Shown: positions 15,288 through 23,610 of the stretch, one piece after another
How the letters are laid out: each line of letters opens with the position of its first letter
Numbering within the stretch: position 1 is the stretch's first letter
NCBI RefSeq assembly: GCF_000512895.1
Contig: NZ_CP007033.1
Span: 2,715,001-2,779,000 of the forward strand
DNA: 64,000 bases
Source of the DNA: Dehalobacter restrictus DSM 9455
GTDB taxonomy: Bacteria > Bacillota > Desulfitobacteriia > Desulfitobacteriales > Syntrophobotulaceae
Reading direction: 5' to 3'
Notes under the pieces: generated by a model
Databases searched by the model: none
What the model was told of the DNA's origin: nothing
Seen by the model: only the letters and a program-made list of their open reading frames with translations
Translations under genes and position numbers: made by a program

Positions 15288-17036
15288 TCAAACCATCAGG
15301 TCATTAATCAGGGTGAAGACTTCCGCTTTGACACGTGCCAAGGTAGCATCCGCTTCAGCTCTGGTAGAACCTTTGATACAGAAATAAAAACGTATTTTTG
15401 GTTCCGTACCGGAAGGTCTTGCCATGACATATCCTCCCCCTTCAAAGGAAAAGCGAAGCGCATTCTCCCGAGGAAGATTGGTTTCTTCCGTCTTATTCTC
15501 CAGCGCATCCCACCGGACATTTTGCTGATAGTCATCAATAAACCGTACGCTGAGCCCCGCAACAGAAAGCGGCTTTGCCATCCGCAGTCTGTCCATTACA
15601 GCGGCAATCCGTTCCCGGCCTTCTTTGCCGCTCAGCGCAAAAGCGACCTGTTCATCGAGGAAAGTGCCGTAACGCGCAAAAAGTTCCGCCAGTATATCCG
15701 GTAAGGTTTTGTTCTCTATCTGCTTGTAATACAATGCCGCCTCAGCCAGCAGCGCAGAAGCCTGGACTGCATCCTTATCTCTGGCATACGTACCGGCCAG
15801 GTAACCATGGCTTTCTTCAAAGCCAAACAAAAATGTCCCCCAGCCCTGTACGTCCATCTCTTTGATCTTTTCTCCGATATATTTAAAGCCGACCAGCACA
15901 TTCACTGTTTTGACGCCAAAATCAGCCGCAACTGCTTCGGCCAGGTCCGTAGAGGCTATCGTCTTGACGATCACGCCATTGTCCGGCAGTCTGTGGTTTC
16001 GTCTTCTTTGATCCAGGATATAATACGCCAGGATTACGCCAATCTGATTACCGGTAAAACGGCAATACTGACCATTTCTGTCCAGGGCATATGCTCCGAG
16101 GCGGTCTGCATCCGGATCGGTGGCCAGTACCAGGTCCGCCTGTGTCTTTTTTGCCAGTGTTAAAGCAAGCTCAAACGACTCCGGATCTTCCGGATTCGGG
16201 GATTTCACCGTCGGGAATTCCGGATCAGGTTGTTCCTGTTCTGCAACCATCCGGAAAGCCGTAAAGCCCATTTTGTTAAGGATGCTTTGAACAGGGATGC
16301 CGCCGGTTCCATGAAGCGGCGTGCAGACAATGTTCAGCTTTGTACCGTAAGTTTGTGTTAGTTCTGTATTCAGCAGACTATGAAGTATCTCAGCCTGATA
16401 GGCAGCATCCACCTGATCTCCTACCATCTGAACCATCCCTTCCTCCAGGGCTTTGATTCGGTCTGCCGGCACAATTCTCCAGTCTTCTCTTTCAGCCATC
16501 TTGGTAATGATCTGCTTAGCAGGAGCAGGCGGCAGCTGCCCGCCATCCTCCCAGTAGACCTTATAGCCGTTGTATTCCTTTGGATTATGGCTGGCCGTGA
16601 TATTTACGCCGGCAATTGTCTGAAGATACCTGACAGCAAATGAAAGCTCAGGCGTCGGCCGCAGACCTTCAAACAGATAGACTTTAATCTGATTCACTGC
16701 CAGTACCAACGCTGCTTCCAGTGCAAAATCTTCGGAAAAATAGCGGCTGTCATACGCAATGACAACCCCTCGCTGACACGCCTCTGGTCCATGCTCCAAG
16801 ATCGTGTCGGCCAATCCCTGTGTAACTTTGCGAATAACATAACGATTCAGGCGATTGGTTCCTGCGCCGAGAACCCCTCTGATGCCGCCGGTTCCAAACT
16901 CCAGAGTCGTATAGAATCGGTCCTCCAGCTCCTTCAGGTCGGTTATTTCCGCCAGTTCCCTTCTGCTGAGTTCGTCAAAGTAATCATTCTCCATCCAAAA
17001 TTTCAAGGTGCTGTCATACTTTTGCTCTGAATACAT
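15288..17036 (-). CDS. Phosphoglucomutase/phosphomannomutase
   Basis: 582 aa alpha-D-phosphohexomutase. It interconverts sugar-1- and sugar-6-phosphates. The active-site serine is in GVNITASHNPKEYNG, the Mg2+ loop is DPDADRLG, the sugar-binding loop is GFEESHGYL and the phosphate-binding loop is RPSGTEPKIRF, all intact. Length and motif spacing match the PgcA/PGM2-like Firmicutes group. The ATG at 17036 has GAGGAG upstream; an earlier in-frame start would overlap the isomerase gene. It is 13 bases downstream of glucose-6-phosphate isomerase, so the two form a hexose-phosphate operon that links glycolysis to glucose-1-phosphate. Confidence 0.92.
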   Translation of the reverse strand: MYSEQKYDSTLKFWMENDYFDELSRRELAEITDLKELEDRFYTTLEFGTGGIRGVLGAGTNRLNRYVIRKVTQGLADTILEHGPEACQRGVVIAYDSRYFSEDFALEAALVLAVNQIKVYLFEGLRPTPELSFAVRYLQTIAGVNITASHNPKEYNGYKVYWEDGGQLPPAPAKQIITKMAEREDWRIVPADRIKALEEGMVQMVGDQVDAAYQAEILHSLLNTELTQTYGTKLNIVCTPLHGTGGIPVQSILNKMGFTAFRMVAEQEQPDPEFPTVKSPNPEDPESFELALTLAKKTQADLVLATDPDADRLGAYALDRNGQYCRFTGNQIGVILAYYILDQRRRNHRLPDNGVIVKTIASTDLAEAVAADFGVKTVNVLVGFKYIGEKIKEMDVQGWGTFLFGFEESHGYLAGTYARDKDAVQASALLAEAALYYKQIENKTLPDILAELFARYGTFLDEQVAFALSGKEGRERIAAVMDRLRMAKPLSVAGLSVRFIDDYQQNVRWDALENKTEETNLPRENALRFSFEGGGYVMARPSGTEPKIRFYFCIKGSTRAEADATLARVKAEVFTLINDLMV

Positions 17037-17049
17037 GTTACTTTTCTCC

Positions 17050-18654
17050 TCACTGTTGATCAGACGCAACCTGGTATAAAGCCTCAAATTCACTGCCGCT
17101 CTTTTGACTTATAATCCTGTTTCCCCGATTCGCTTCAAGATGCTTAAGAATTTTATAGAGCATTTCGCGGTCTACTACAGACCCGTCTGCTTCAATTTCC
17201 AATGCAATTTCTTCAACCGTTAACCCTCCGGTTTTACATGCCCTTAGAACACGCAGGGCCAGGTTCTTTAATTGAATCATTTCCTGCGCACCTTTTTTAG
17301 CCATTTCTACAGCCGGTTGGTGATAAGCATTAACATGCACAAGCTGGGCATACATACTCACCGTACGTTCGTATAGGGCAATTAATACTCCGATCGTTAC
17401 GGGGCTGAGGTCTCTCACTGTCAGCGTAATTGATTTTCGGCCCTTGTTTGACAGGGCATTCCTCGTGCCGAGCAGAAAAGCCTGTAAATAATCACCGCTG
17501 GTGCTTTCCTCGGCAATCAGGATTGAGTCTCCATCCCTGTCCTTCAGTACTTCGATGAAGGTCACAAAAAAGTTACTGGGCCCATCCAGCAGCTGCTGGA
17601 TATAGGAATGCTGATCACTTGTTCCTTTATTTCCAAGTACTGTAATTCCCTGATGGACAATATTTCCGTCCAAGTCCTTTTCTTTTCCCAGAGACTCCAT
17701 GATCAATTGCTGAAGATATTTCGGGAAAAGCTCCAAACGGTCTTTATAAGGAAGGATAACCATCTGCTGCCCGCCTTTGCCGCCTGTCAGAACGTACCAC
17801 GCCAAGGCAGTCAGGGCTGCAGGGTTGCTTTTCGTATCCGTGTTCCTGGTTAGGGAGTTGCATTTCTTGGCCCCGTCCAAAAGGCCACAAATATCAATTC
17901 CCTGTAAAGCCAGCGGCAGCAGCCCCACAGCGGACAAGACAGAAGTCCGCCCGCCAACCCATTCCCAAACCGGGAAAGCGTCCAGCCAATCCTCTTTAAT
18001 CCGTATCTGATCCAGTCTGCTTCCTGGTTGGGTGATACTGACCGCATGACGGCTGAAGTCCAACCCCCGGCTTACGTAAAAATGACGAACTTCTTCCATT
18101 CCGTTGCGGGTTTCAACCGTGCCGCCGCTTTTGGAGATTACGATCGTTAATGTTGCATCCGCCTTAGCATCCAGCTCAGCAAAAATACGATCCATACCGT
18201 CAGGATCTGTGTTATCGATAAAGTACAGCGAACAGGGATCACCTTTGTTTCCGAGCGCCTCGGAAACAAAACGCGGTCCTAAGGAAGATCCGCCAATGCC
18301 AACAATAATGACGTTCCGGAAAGGGCGTCCTTTTTGACCACATATAGTACCCGCATGAACATCCTGCGCAAAGTATAGAATACGGCGCAGGGTATCTTTG
18401 ATTGCCGCGCCTATTTCCGGCTGCGGAGCTAATTCCGGATCACTCAGCCAATAATGCCCAACCATCCGCTGCTCGTCCGGGTTGGCAACCGCTCCCTGTT
18501 CCAAGGCCTGAATCTGGCAATACATGTCCTGCAGGCGTATTTCCATGTCATCCAGATACGTATCCGGAAATCCTGAACGGCTAACATCCACCTGGATTCC
18601 CAGTTCATTATCGAAATAAAAGTATTCCCGGAATTTCTGCCATTGTGACGTCAC
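17050..18654 (-). CDS. pgi: Glucose-6-phosphate isomerase
   Basis: 534 aa. It interconverts glucose-6-phosphate and fructose-6-phosphate. Sugar-isomerase motifs are clear: IVGIGGSSLGPRFVSEAL, a phosphate-binding ISKSGGTVET and GGRTSVLSAVG. The protein is longer than the 450-residue Bacillus form; the last 80 residues (ALEIEADGSVVDREMLYKILKHL) look like a small winged-helix-like extension. The start is a GTG following GAGGTGATT. Operon partner of the phosphohexomutase downstream. The extension's role is unknown. Confidence 0.9.
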   Translation of the reverse strand: MTSQWQKFREYFYFDNELGIQVDVSRSGFPDTYLDDMEIRLQDMYCQIQALEQGAVANPDEQRMVGHYWLSDPELAPQPEIGAAIKDTLRRILYFAQDVHAGTICGQKGRPFRNVIIVGIGGSSLGPRFVSEALGNKGDPCSLYFIDNTDPDGMDRIFAELDAKADATLTIVISKSGGTVETRNGMEEVRHFYVSRGLDFSRHAVSITQPGSRLDQIRIKEDWLDAFPVWEWVGGRTSVLSAVGLLPLALQGIDICGLLDGAKKCNSLTRNTDTKSNPAALTALAWYVLTGGKGGQQMVILPYKDRLELFPKYLQQLIMESLGKEKDLDGNIVHQGITVLGNKGTSDQHSYIQQLLDGPSNFFVTFIEVLKDRDGDSILIAEESTSGDYLQAFLLGTRNALSNKGRKSITLTVRDLSPVTIGVLIALYERTVSMYAQLVHVNAYHQPAVEMAKKGAQEMIQLKNLALRVLRACKTGGLTVEEIALEIEADGSVVDREMLYKILKHLEANRGNRIISQKSGSEFEALYQVASDQQ

Positions 18655-18797
18655 AATACAATCACCTCACCCGCTGGTAATGATACTCTACCCTGGACAT
18701 TCCGATTCTATACCTCGCACGATGTGAGGCATAATATTTTAATTATAGCTGAAATGAATGAAAAAGTATTGCGCAATTTGTCGTGTCAAAAGCTCAT

Positions 18798-19457
18798 TTA
18801 TTTCATTCCGCTGCAATATCTTTGATATCCCTTTTTCCGCAGTAGACACGCAGGACATTCCCCACACCCATCACCTTTGATACCGTTATAACAGGTCAAT
18901 GTCTCTTCTTGAATCATTGCAAGCACACCGAGATCGTCAGCCAGTTTCCAGGTTTCCGCCTTGTCGATCCACATCAGAGGGGTATGAATCACAAATTCGT
19001 AATCCATGGCGAGATTAAGGGTTACATTCAGGGACTTAACAAAAATATCCCGACAGTCCGGATAACCGCTGTAATCACTCTGAGAAACGCCGGTGATCAA
19101 ATGTCTTACTCCCCTCTGTTTGGCAAAAACAGCTGCAAACGACAGAAAGAGCATATTCCTGCCGTCCACAAATGTGTTCGGTAACCGGTCGGGCGGCGAA
19201 TTTTTCTCAACTTCAATCTCCGGCCTGGTCAACGAATTCGGTGCAAGCTGATTTAATAAACTGAGATCCAGCAGATGATGCTCAATCTGGTGCTTAGCAC
19301 ATATTTCTCTGGCACAATCCAATTCCAGCCGGTGTTTTTGCCCATAATCAAAGGACAGGGCAATGACTTCTGCAAATAACTGTCTGGCCCAAAAAAGACA
19401 GGTCGTACTGTCCTGGCCGCCGCTAAAAATGACCAAAGCTTTTTCATTTTTTTGCAT
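18798..19457 (-). CDS. queC: 7-cyano-7-deazaguanine synthase QueC
   Basis: 219 aa. It converts 7-carboxy-7-deazaguanine to preQ0 with ATP and ammonia in queuosine biosynthesis. The PP-loop is [16 protein letters not shown]. The C-terminal zinc-binding cysteines lie in [20 protein letters not shown]. Last gene of queDEC; it starts three bases after queE and has GAGAGGAG upstream. No queF was found in the window. Confidence 0.95.
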   Translation of the reverse strand: MQKNEKALVIFSGGQDSTTCLFWARQLFAEVIALSFDYGQKHRLELDCAREICAKHQIEHHLLDLSLLNQLAPNSLTRPEIEVEKNSPPDRLPNTFVDGRNMLFLSFAAVFAKQRGVRHLITGVSQSDYSGYPDCRDIFVKSLNVTLNLAMDYEFVIHTPLMWIDKAETWKLADDLGVLAMIQEETLTCYNGIKGDGCGECPACLLRKKGYQRYCSGMK

Positions 19458-19460
19458 GGC

Positions 19461-20129
19461 TTATACTCCTCTCTTTTCCGGATCCCAGATCACTTTATGT
19501 AGCTGAAGCTGCAAGCACACCCCCTCCATTTGATGCACAATCATAAATTTAACGATCTCAGACGGCGCAATGTGTGCAAAAACAGGACTGATAAATACCG
19601 CAGTTTTCTTGATCAGGCCGTAGGCACTTATGATTTCGCACGCCCTTGCCAGATCGTTTTGATCGCCAACCACGAATTTCACGGCATCCCGGCATGTCAG
19701 GACCTCAAAATTTGCTAAAACCATCTTGTCCTCCATACCGCTCGAAGCAAGTTTGTAGTCCATCGTAAATCCCGGACGGCGGTCAGCCTCTGTGCAAAAG
19801 GGCTTCAGACTGACGCTGCCATTCGTTTCAATCTCGACGGAAAGTGCCGGATCCTGGCACAGCAAGTCGGTCAGCGCTGCAATACCAGGTTGTATCAACG
19901 GCTCCCCGCCTGTCAGCGTGACGTTCTTTATACCTGTGGCCAGGACCTGTTTATAGAGCTCCGCTCCCGTCATTTCCCGGTAAGAAACACCCCCTTCATT
20001 AGCCCAGCGGGTGTCACAGTAAGTACATTGCAGATTACACCCGGCAAATCTGACAAAAACAGCCAGTTCTCCTGCCCGCGGTCCCTCTCCGTTAATGCTT
20101 GAAAAAATTTCTGCAACCCTGTATTTCAT
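19461..20129 (-). CDS. queE: 7-carboxy-7-deazaguanine synthase QueE
   Basis: 222 aa radical-SAM enzyme. It contracts 6-carboxytetrahydropterin to 7-carboxy-7-deazaguanine. The [4Fe-4S] cysteines are in AGCNLQCTYCDT (C31, C35, C38), followed by the glycine-rich SAM motif TLTGGEPL. The N-terminal FSSINGEGPRAGELAVFVR is the usual QueE substrate-binding opening. It lies between queD and queC with six- and three-base gaps and shares their riboswitch-controlled transcript. Confidence 0.95.
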   Translation of the reverse strand: MKYRVAEIFSSINGEGPRAGELAVFVRFAGCNLQCTYCDTRWANEGGVSYREMTGAELYKQVLATGIKNVTLTGGEPLIQPGIAALTDLLCQDPALSVEIETNGSVSLKPFCTEADRRPGFTMDYKLASSGMEDKMVLANFEVLTCRDAVKFVVGDQNDLARACEIISAYGLIKKTAVFISPVFAHIAPSEIVKFMIVHQMEGVCLQLQLHKVIWDPEKRGV

Positions 20130-20135
20130 CTTAAA

Positions 20136-20561
20136 TCACCATCTGCCTTCGTAGACTGCGCAATTCGCGGGCGTTTCAAACACACTGACCCTGGTCATTT
20201 GATATCCTTTACCCGTCAAAGCCTCGTAAAAGCACCTGGCAAAATTTTCGGCTGTTGTCCTGAAAGGCACCTCAATGACCCGGAAGCCGTCCTGAATAAG
20301 ATGTTCCAGCGTACTTTTTCGCAGCGTTCCGTCTTCCACAAGCAAGGCATGATCATAGTCATCCGTCAGCTGTTTGAGATCCGCTTTCAGCTGGCTGAAA
20401 TCAACAATCATCCCCCTGGCTTCTCCTTCATCTGCGAGTGTTTCAGATTCAATTTCCACAACCACTCGCCAGCTGTGGCCATGAATGTTCCGGCACTTGC
20501 CTGGATGGCCTGCCAGAAAGTGCGCGCTGTCAAAACTGTTTTCCACCTTCAACATGTACAT
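20136..20561 (-). CDS. queD: 6-carboxy-5,6,7,8-tetrahydropterin synthase QueD
   Basis: 141 aa PTPS-fold enzyme. It makes 6-carboxytetrahydropterin from dihydroneopterin triphosphate. Zinc-binding histidines are in DSAHFL and NIHGHSWRV; the catalytic Cys is in GKCRN, and the late Glu in VFETPANCA is present. The ATG at 20561 is chosen from GGGGAGG nine bases upstream; a longer frame would run into the riboswitch. First gene of queDEC. Confidence 0.94.
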   Translation of the reverse strand: MYMLKVENSFDSAHFLAGHPGKCRNIHGHSWRVVVEIESETLADEGEARGMIVDFSQLKADLKQLTDDYDHALLVEDGTLRKSTLEHLIQDGFRVIEVPFRTTAENFARCFYEALTGKGYQMTRVSVFETPANCAVYEGRW

Positions 20562-20584
20562 ATCATGCAACCTCCCCAAGAAAC

Positions 20585-20605
20585 AAAAAAAGAGCTGCTG
20601 CTCTC
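20585..20605 (-). terminator. Second terminator hairpin in the queDEC leader
   Basis: On the minus strand GAGAGC-AGCA-GCTCTT followed by a run of T, between the first terminator and the queD ribosome site. Confidence 0.65.
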
Positions 20606-20606
20606 C

Positions 20607-20633
20607 AAACAAAAAACTACCCAAGACGGTAGT
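20607..20633 (-). terminator. First terminator (expression platform) of the preQ1 riboswitch
   Basis: ACTACC-GTCTTG-GGTAGT followed by TTTTTT on the minus strand, directly after the aptamer's last helix. A regulated terminator controlled by ligand binding is the natural reading. Confidence 0.75.
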
Positions 20634-20636
20634 GGT

Positions 20637-20678
20637 CCTAGTTTTGTTTAGAGACAGGATGGATTTCGAACTGTCTTT
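20637..20678 (-). promoter_or_regulatory. PreQ1-I riboswitch aptamer
   Basis: Minus-strand RNA: helix P1 is AGACAG/CTGTCT; the loop is TTCGAAATCCATC; the tail CTAAACAAAACTAGG is the typical A-rich strand whose GGA pairs with the loop UCC to close the pseudoknot. Size, order and tail match class I preQ1 aptamers, and the genes downstream make preQ1 precursors. Ligand binding would be expected to reduce queDEC expression. Confidence 0.8.
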
Positions 20679-20695
20679 ATTTTATTCATAAATTA

Positions 20696-20724
20696 AGCAT
20701 ATCATGCTAACGTTGATCTGTAAA
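20696..20724 (-). promoter_or_regulatory. Probable queDEC promoter
   Basis: TTTACA (20724-20719), 17-base spacer, TATGCT (20701-20696) on the minus strand, about 18 bases before the aptamer. Confidence 0.5.
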
Positions 20725-20864
20725 TGAGCTTTGTTGGTATTTGGGGAAGACGGCTTTTGAAGATTGCTTTGAAGATTGCTTCTTTTGAATTTATACTTTT
20801 TATTATACAATGATAGGATAGAATTTAGGGAAATAGATTCGGATAAAGAATAGGAGAATAAAGG

Positions 20865-22502
20865 ATGGATAAATTAGTATTTGTCACCGGGCATAAGAAT
20901 CCGGATACAGATTCCATATGTTCTGCAATCGCCTACGCGGAACTTAAAAAAAAGCTCGGTGTGAATGCTGTGCCCAAAAGGCTCGGTGATATTAACCGGG
21001 AAACTGAATTTGTTCTGAAGCATTTCGGCGTTGAAATTCCGGAACATCTTTTTACAGTCAAAACCCAGGTGGCAGATTTAAACGTTGATCAGGCTTTTCC
21101 CGTATCACCGGATATTTCGATTAAAACAGCCTGGCACCTTATGAAAAAAAACAATATCAAAACGATTCCCGTTATTGATGATCATGAGCGACTTTTAGGA
21201 ATTGTAACCCTATCCGATATTACCAATAATTATATGGATGCCTTGGACAACAACACCATCGCTTCAACGAGAACGACCCTGCGCAATATCGCCGAAACGC
21301 TGAATGCGACATTGATCTGCGGTTCCCAGGAAGATTTCGAGACGACCGGCAAGGTTGTGGTTGCTGCTGTTGAACCCGATGATTTGCATTCGTTTGTTGA
21401 GCCGGGTGATATTGTGATCACGGGAAACCGGCTGGATATCCAGTTGAAAGCTCTGGAATACGGTACCACCTGCCTGATCCTCACCTGCGGCGGGGATCCG
21501 TCACAAGAGTTGATCGAAGAAGCCCGCAGCAGGAATATTGTTTTGTTGACGACTCCGATTGACACCTATACGACCGTAAGGCTGGTGAATCAGAGCATAC
21601 CGGTAGGTGCCGTCATGACCAGCCAGAACCTTATATCGTTTAACATTGATGACTTTATTGATGATATTCAGGATAAAATGTTAAAAACCAGATACCGGAG
21701 CTATCCAATTGTTGATGACAACAACCGGATCCAAGGATTCATCTCCAGATATCATTTGATTTCACAGAGAAAGAAAAACGTTATTCTGGTGGATCACAAT
21801 GAAAAATCCCAGACTGTCAATGGCATTGAAGAGGCAGAAATCCTTGAGATTATCGATCACCATCGACTCGGTGATATTCAGACGGCCAGTCCGATTTTCC
21901 TTCGCAACGAACCGGTAGGCAGTACCTCGACCATTGTTGCCAATATGTTTTTTGAGATGGGAATTCGTCCTTCGAAGAGCATCGCCGGGATTCTTTGCTC
22001 CGCCATCCTGTCCGATACGCTGAAATTCAAATCTCCGACCAGTACCTACGTCGACAGGATGACGGCCGAAAAGCTGGCCGAAATAGCCGGGATTGACGAT
22101 ATGGACAAGTACGCCAATCAAATGTTCAAAGAAGGCTCTTCTCTGCAGGGAAAAACACTCAAGGAGATATTCTATCAGGATTTCAAAGATTATACCTTTG
22201 GCAAATACAGGATTGGAATCGGGCAGGTCTTCACCATGGACAAGGAAAAGATCTCGGAGATGGAAGATTCACTGATTGCGTTCATGAAACAGCTTTGTGC
22301 CGAAAGAGGCTATCATTTGCTGATGCTTTTTGTGACCGATATTCTTGACCAGACCTCAGAAGTCTTATTTTCCGGAGAAGAAAAAGAATTAATCTCGCTT
22401 GCTTTTAACGTTGATCTGGGTGAAAACAGCGTTTGCCTGCCCGGCATCGTTTCCAGAAAGAAACAGGTTGTTCCTTTAATTTCAGTGGCTGTCGACAAAT
22501 AA
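20865..22502 (+). CDS. CBS/DRTGG-domain manganese-dependent inorganic pyrophosphatase
   Basis: 545 aa family II (DHH) pyrophosphatase that hydrolyses cytosolic pyrophosphate. The catalytic DHH part is split: VTGHKNPDTDSICSA at the N-terminus and VDHNE ... IIDHHR, GSTSTIVA later, with a DHHA2 domain at the C-terminus. Inserted between them (about 70-300) are two CBS repeats around a DRTGG domain, the arrangement of nucleotide-regulated CBS-pyrophosphatases (AMP/ADP inhibit, diadenosine polyphosphates activate in characterised members). AGGAGAATAAAGG precedes the ATG. A membrane pyrophosphatase is also encoded in this window, so the cell has both soluble and ion-pumping routes. Confidence 0.93.
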   Translation: MDKLVFVTGHKNPDTDSICSAIAYAELKKKLGVNAVPKRLGDINRETEFVLKHFGVEIPEHLFTVKTQVADLNVDQAFPVSPDISIKTAWHLMKKNNIKTIPVIDDHERLLGIVTLSDITNNYMDALDNNTIASTRTTLRNIAETLNATLICGSQEDFETTGKVVVAAVEPDDLHSFVEPGDIVITGNRLDIQLKALEYGTTCLILTCGGDPSQELIEEARSRNIVLLTTPIDTYTTVRLVNQSIPVGAVMTSQNLISFNIDDFIDDIQDKMLKTRYRSYPIVDDNNRIQGFISRYHLISQRKKNVILVDHNEKSQTVNGIEEAEILEIIDHHRLGDIQTASPIFLRNEPVGSTSTIVANMFFEMGIRPSKSIAGILCSAILSDTLKFKSPTSTYVDRMTAEKLAEIAGIDDMDKYANQMFKEGSSLQGKTLKEIFYQDFKDYTFGKYRIGIGQVFTMDKEKISEMEDSLIAFMKQLCAERGYHLLMLFVTDILDQTSEVLFSGEEKELISLAFNVDLGENSVCLPGIVSRKKQVVPLISVAVDK

Positions 22503-22503
22503 T

Positions 22504-23403
22504 TTATTTTAATAATAAGTTCAACAGCCCAATCACGAAACCAATCAAGGCTCCCAGATTAACAACAGCGTTCAACTCGTTTTTCATTACCGAAAGCACA
22601 AGTCTCTCAATCTCCAGAACATCCATATCATTTACCTTTTTTTCGACAACACCGGCTATATCAAACTGTTGGATATAGCCTCCAAGCTTTTTCTGCACGA
22701 ATACCGAATAGATTCTGTCAACCATACCGGTAAGATGTCTTTCCTCAATCTCAATTTTTTGCATGAATGCCGCTAAGGGTTGATTCTCAAGAACCGCCAG
22801 TTCTTCTCTCACGATGGACTGGATCATATCCTGGCCGTTTTCCTGGATGTATGCGTCAACCTTTGCTCCGATCGGAGCAGCCACAGACATAATTAATTGG
22901 TCATTGACCATCAGCGCGAGCATTGTGCCATGAACCTTTTCCTTAATCGCGCGTCTGCCCTCCCGCACAATGACTGTGCCGATATCCATCTTAGAGACTC
23001 CGGACATGATCTTGCTGCAAATGATGTTTTCGGCTTGTTCTCTCAGAACCTGATAGGCATCCTGTGAAACAAACCCAGCGAAGATATTTTTTAGGGTATG
23101 ATGCTCATCCATTTCATAAAGTGAGCTGCCAATTTCCTGAACGATTGCGTTTTTTATGTTTTCTGACAAGAACATATTCTCTACATCTTTACTGGTTAAA
23201 AGGTTGTTCCCGACCGCATTGCCCAATGCTTTGGCAAGCTGCCCCTTTCTCTTTGGAAAAATGCCGGGAGTAAACGGCAATGCCCAATTCCCAATTTTAA
23301 TTGGGTTGATGGGCCGAAAGAGCATCTTAACCGCAATGTAGTTTGTGACATAACCGATGATAGCGCCGATAACCGGGCCTGCTGCAATTTGAATTAGATT
23401 CAT
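22504..23403 (-). CDS. DUF445-family membrane protein (YheB-like)
   Basis: 299 aa. A hydrophobic N-terminus (AAGPVIGAIIGYVTNYIAVKMLFRP) with the family-typical motif TNYIAVKMLFRP-IK and LPFTPGIFPKRK, a long amphipathic helical middle and a C-terminal membrane helix (LGALIGFVIGLLNLLL). This is the DUF445 pattern seen in Bacillus YheB. It converges with the pyrophosphatase, one base apart. The start has GAGGAG. Function is unknown. Confidence 0.85.
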   Translation of the reverse strand: MNLIQIAAGPVIGAIIGYVTNYIAVKMLFRPINPIKIGNWALPFTPGIFPKRKGQLAKALGNAVGNNLLTSKDVENMFLSENIKNAIVQEIGSSLYEMDEHHTLKNIFAGFVSQDAYQVLREQAENIICSKIMSGVSKMDIGTVIVREGRRAIKEKVHGTMLALMVNDQLIMSVAAPIGAKVDAYIQENGQDMIQSIVREELAVLENQPLAAFMQKIEIEERHLTGMVDRIYSVFVQKKLGGYIQQFDIAGVVEKKVNDMDVLEIERLVLSVMKNELNAVVNLGALIGFVIGLLNLLLK

Positions 23404-23541
23404 TGATGATTCTCCTCTTAAATAAATCGGAATAAATAAGTACGGATTCGCAATACCAATGTATATTTTAGCGATTATTCAATTATTTGTATAGCTATAA
23501 TTGTACATCCTGTAATTGTTGACAAACAAAGGGAATTTAAC

Positions 23542-23584
23542 GTGTACTTCTTATATACCCCCTTGGGGTATATAAGAAGTACAC
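23542..23584. repeat. Perfect 20-bp inverted repeat with 3-base loop
   Basis: Two 20-base arms (23542-23561 and 23565-23584) are exact reverse complements around CTT. It lies 26 bases before the start of the RACo-like gene. There is no U tract, so it is more likely an operator, attenuating or mRNA-protecting hairpin than a terminator. Confidence 0.8.
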
Positions 23585-23610
23585 TCAATAACTGGGGAGG
23601 GTTTCAGCAA

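Noticed and set aside
23542-23610. GTG start extending the RACo-like protein by 23 residues
   Set aside because: It lies inside the 20-bp hairpin and has no ribosome site, whereas the ATG at 23611 has a strong one.
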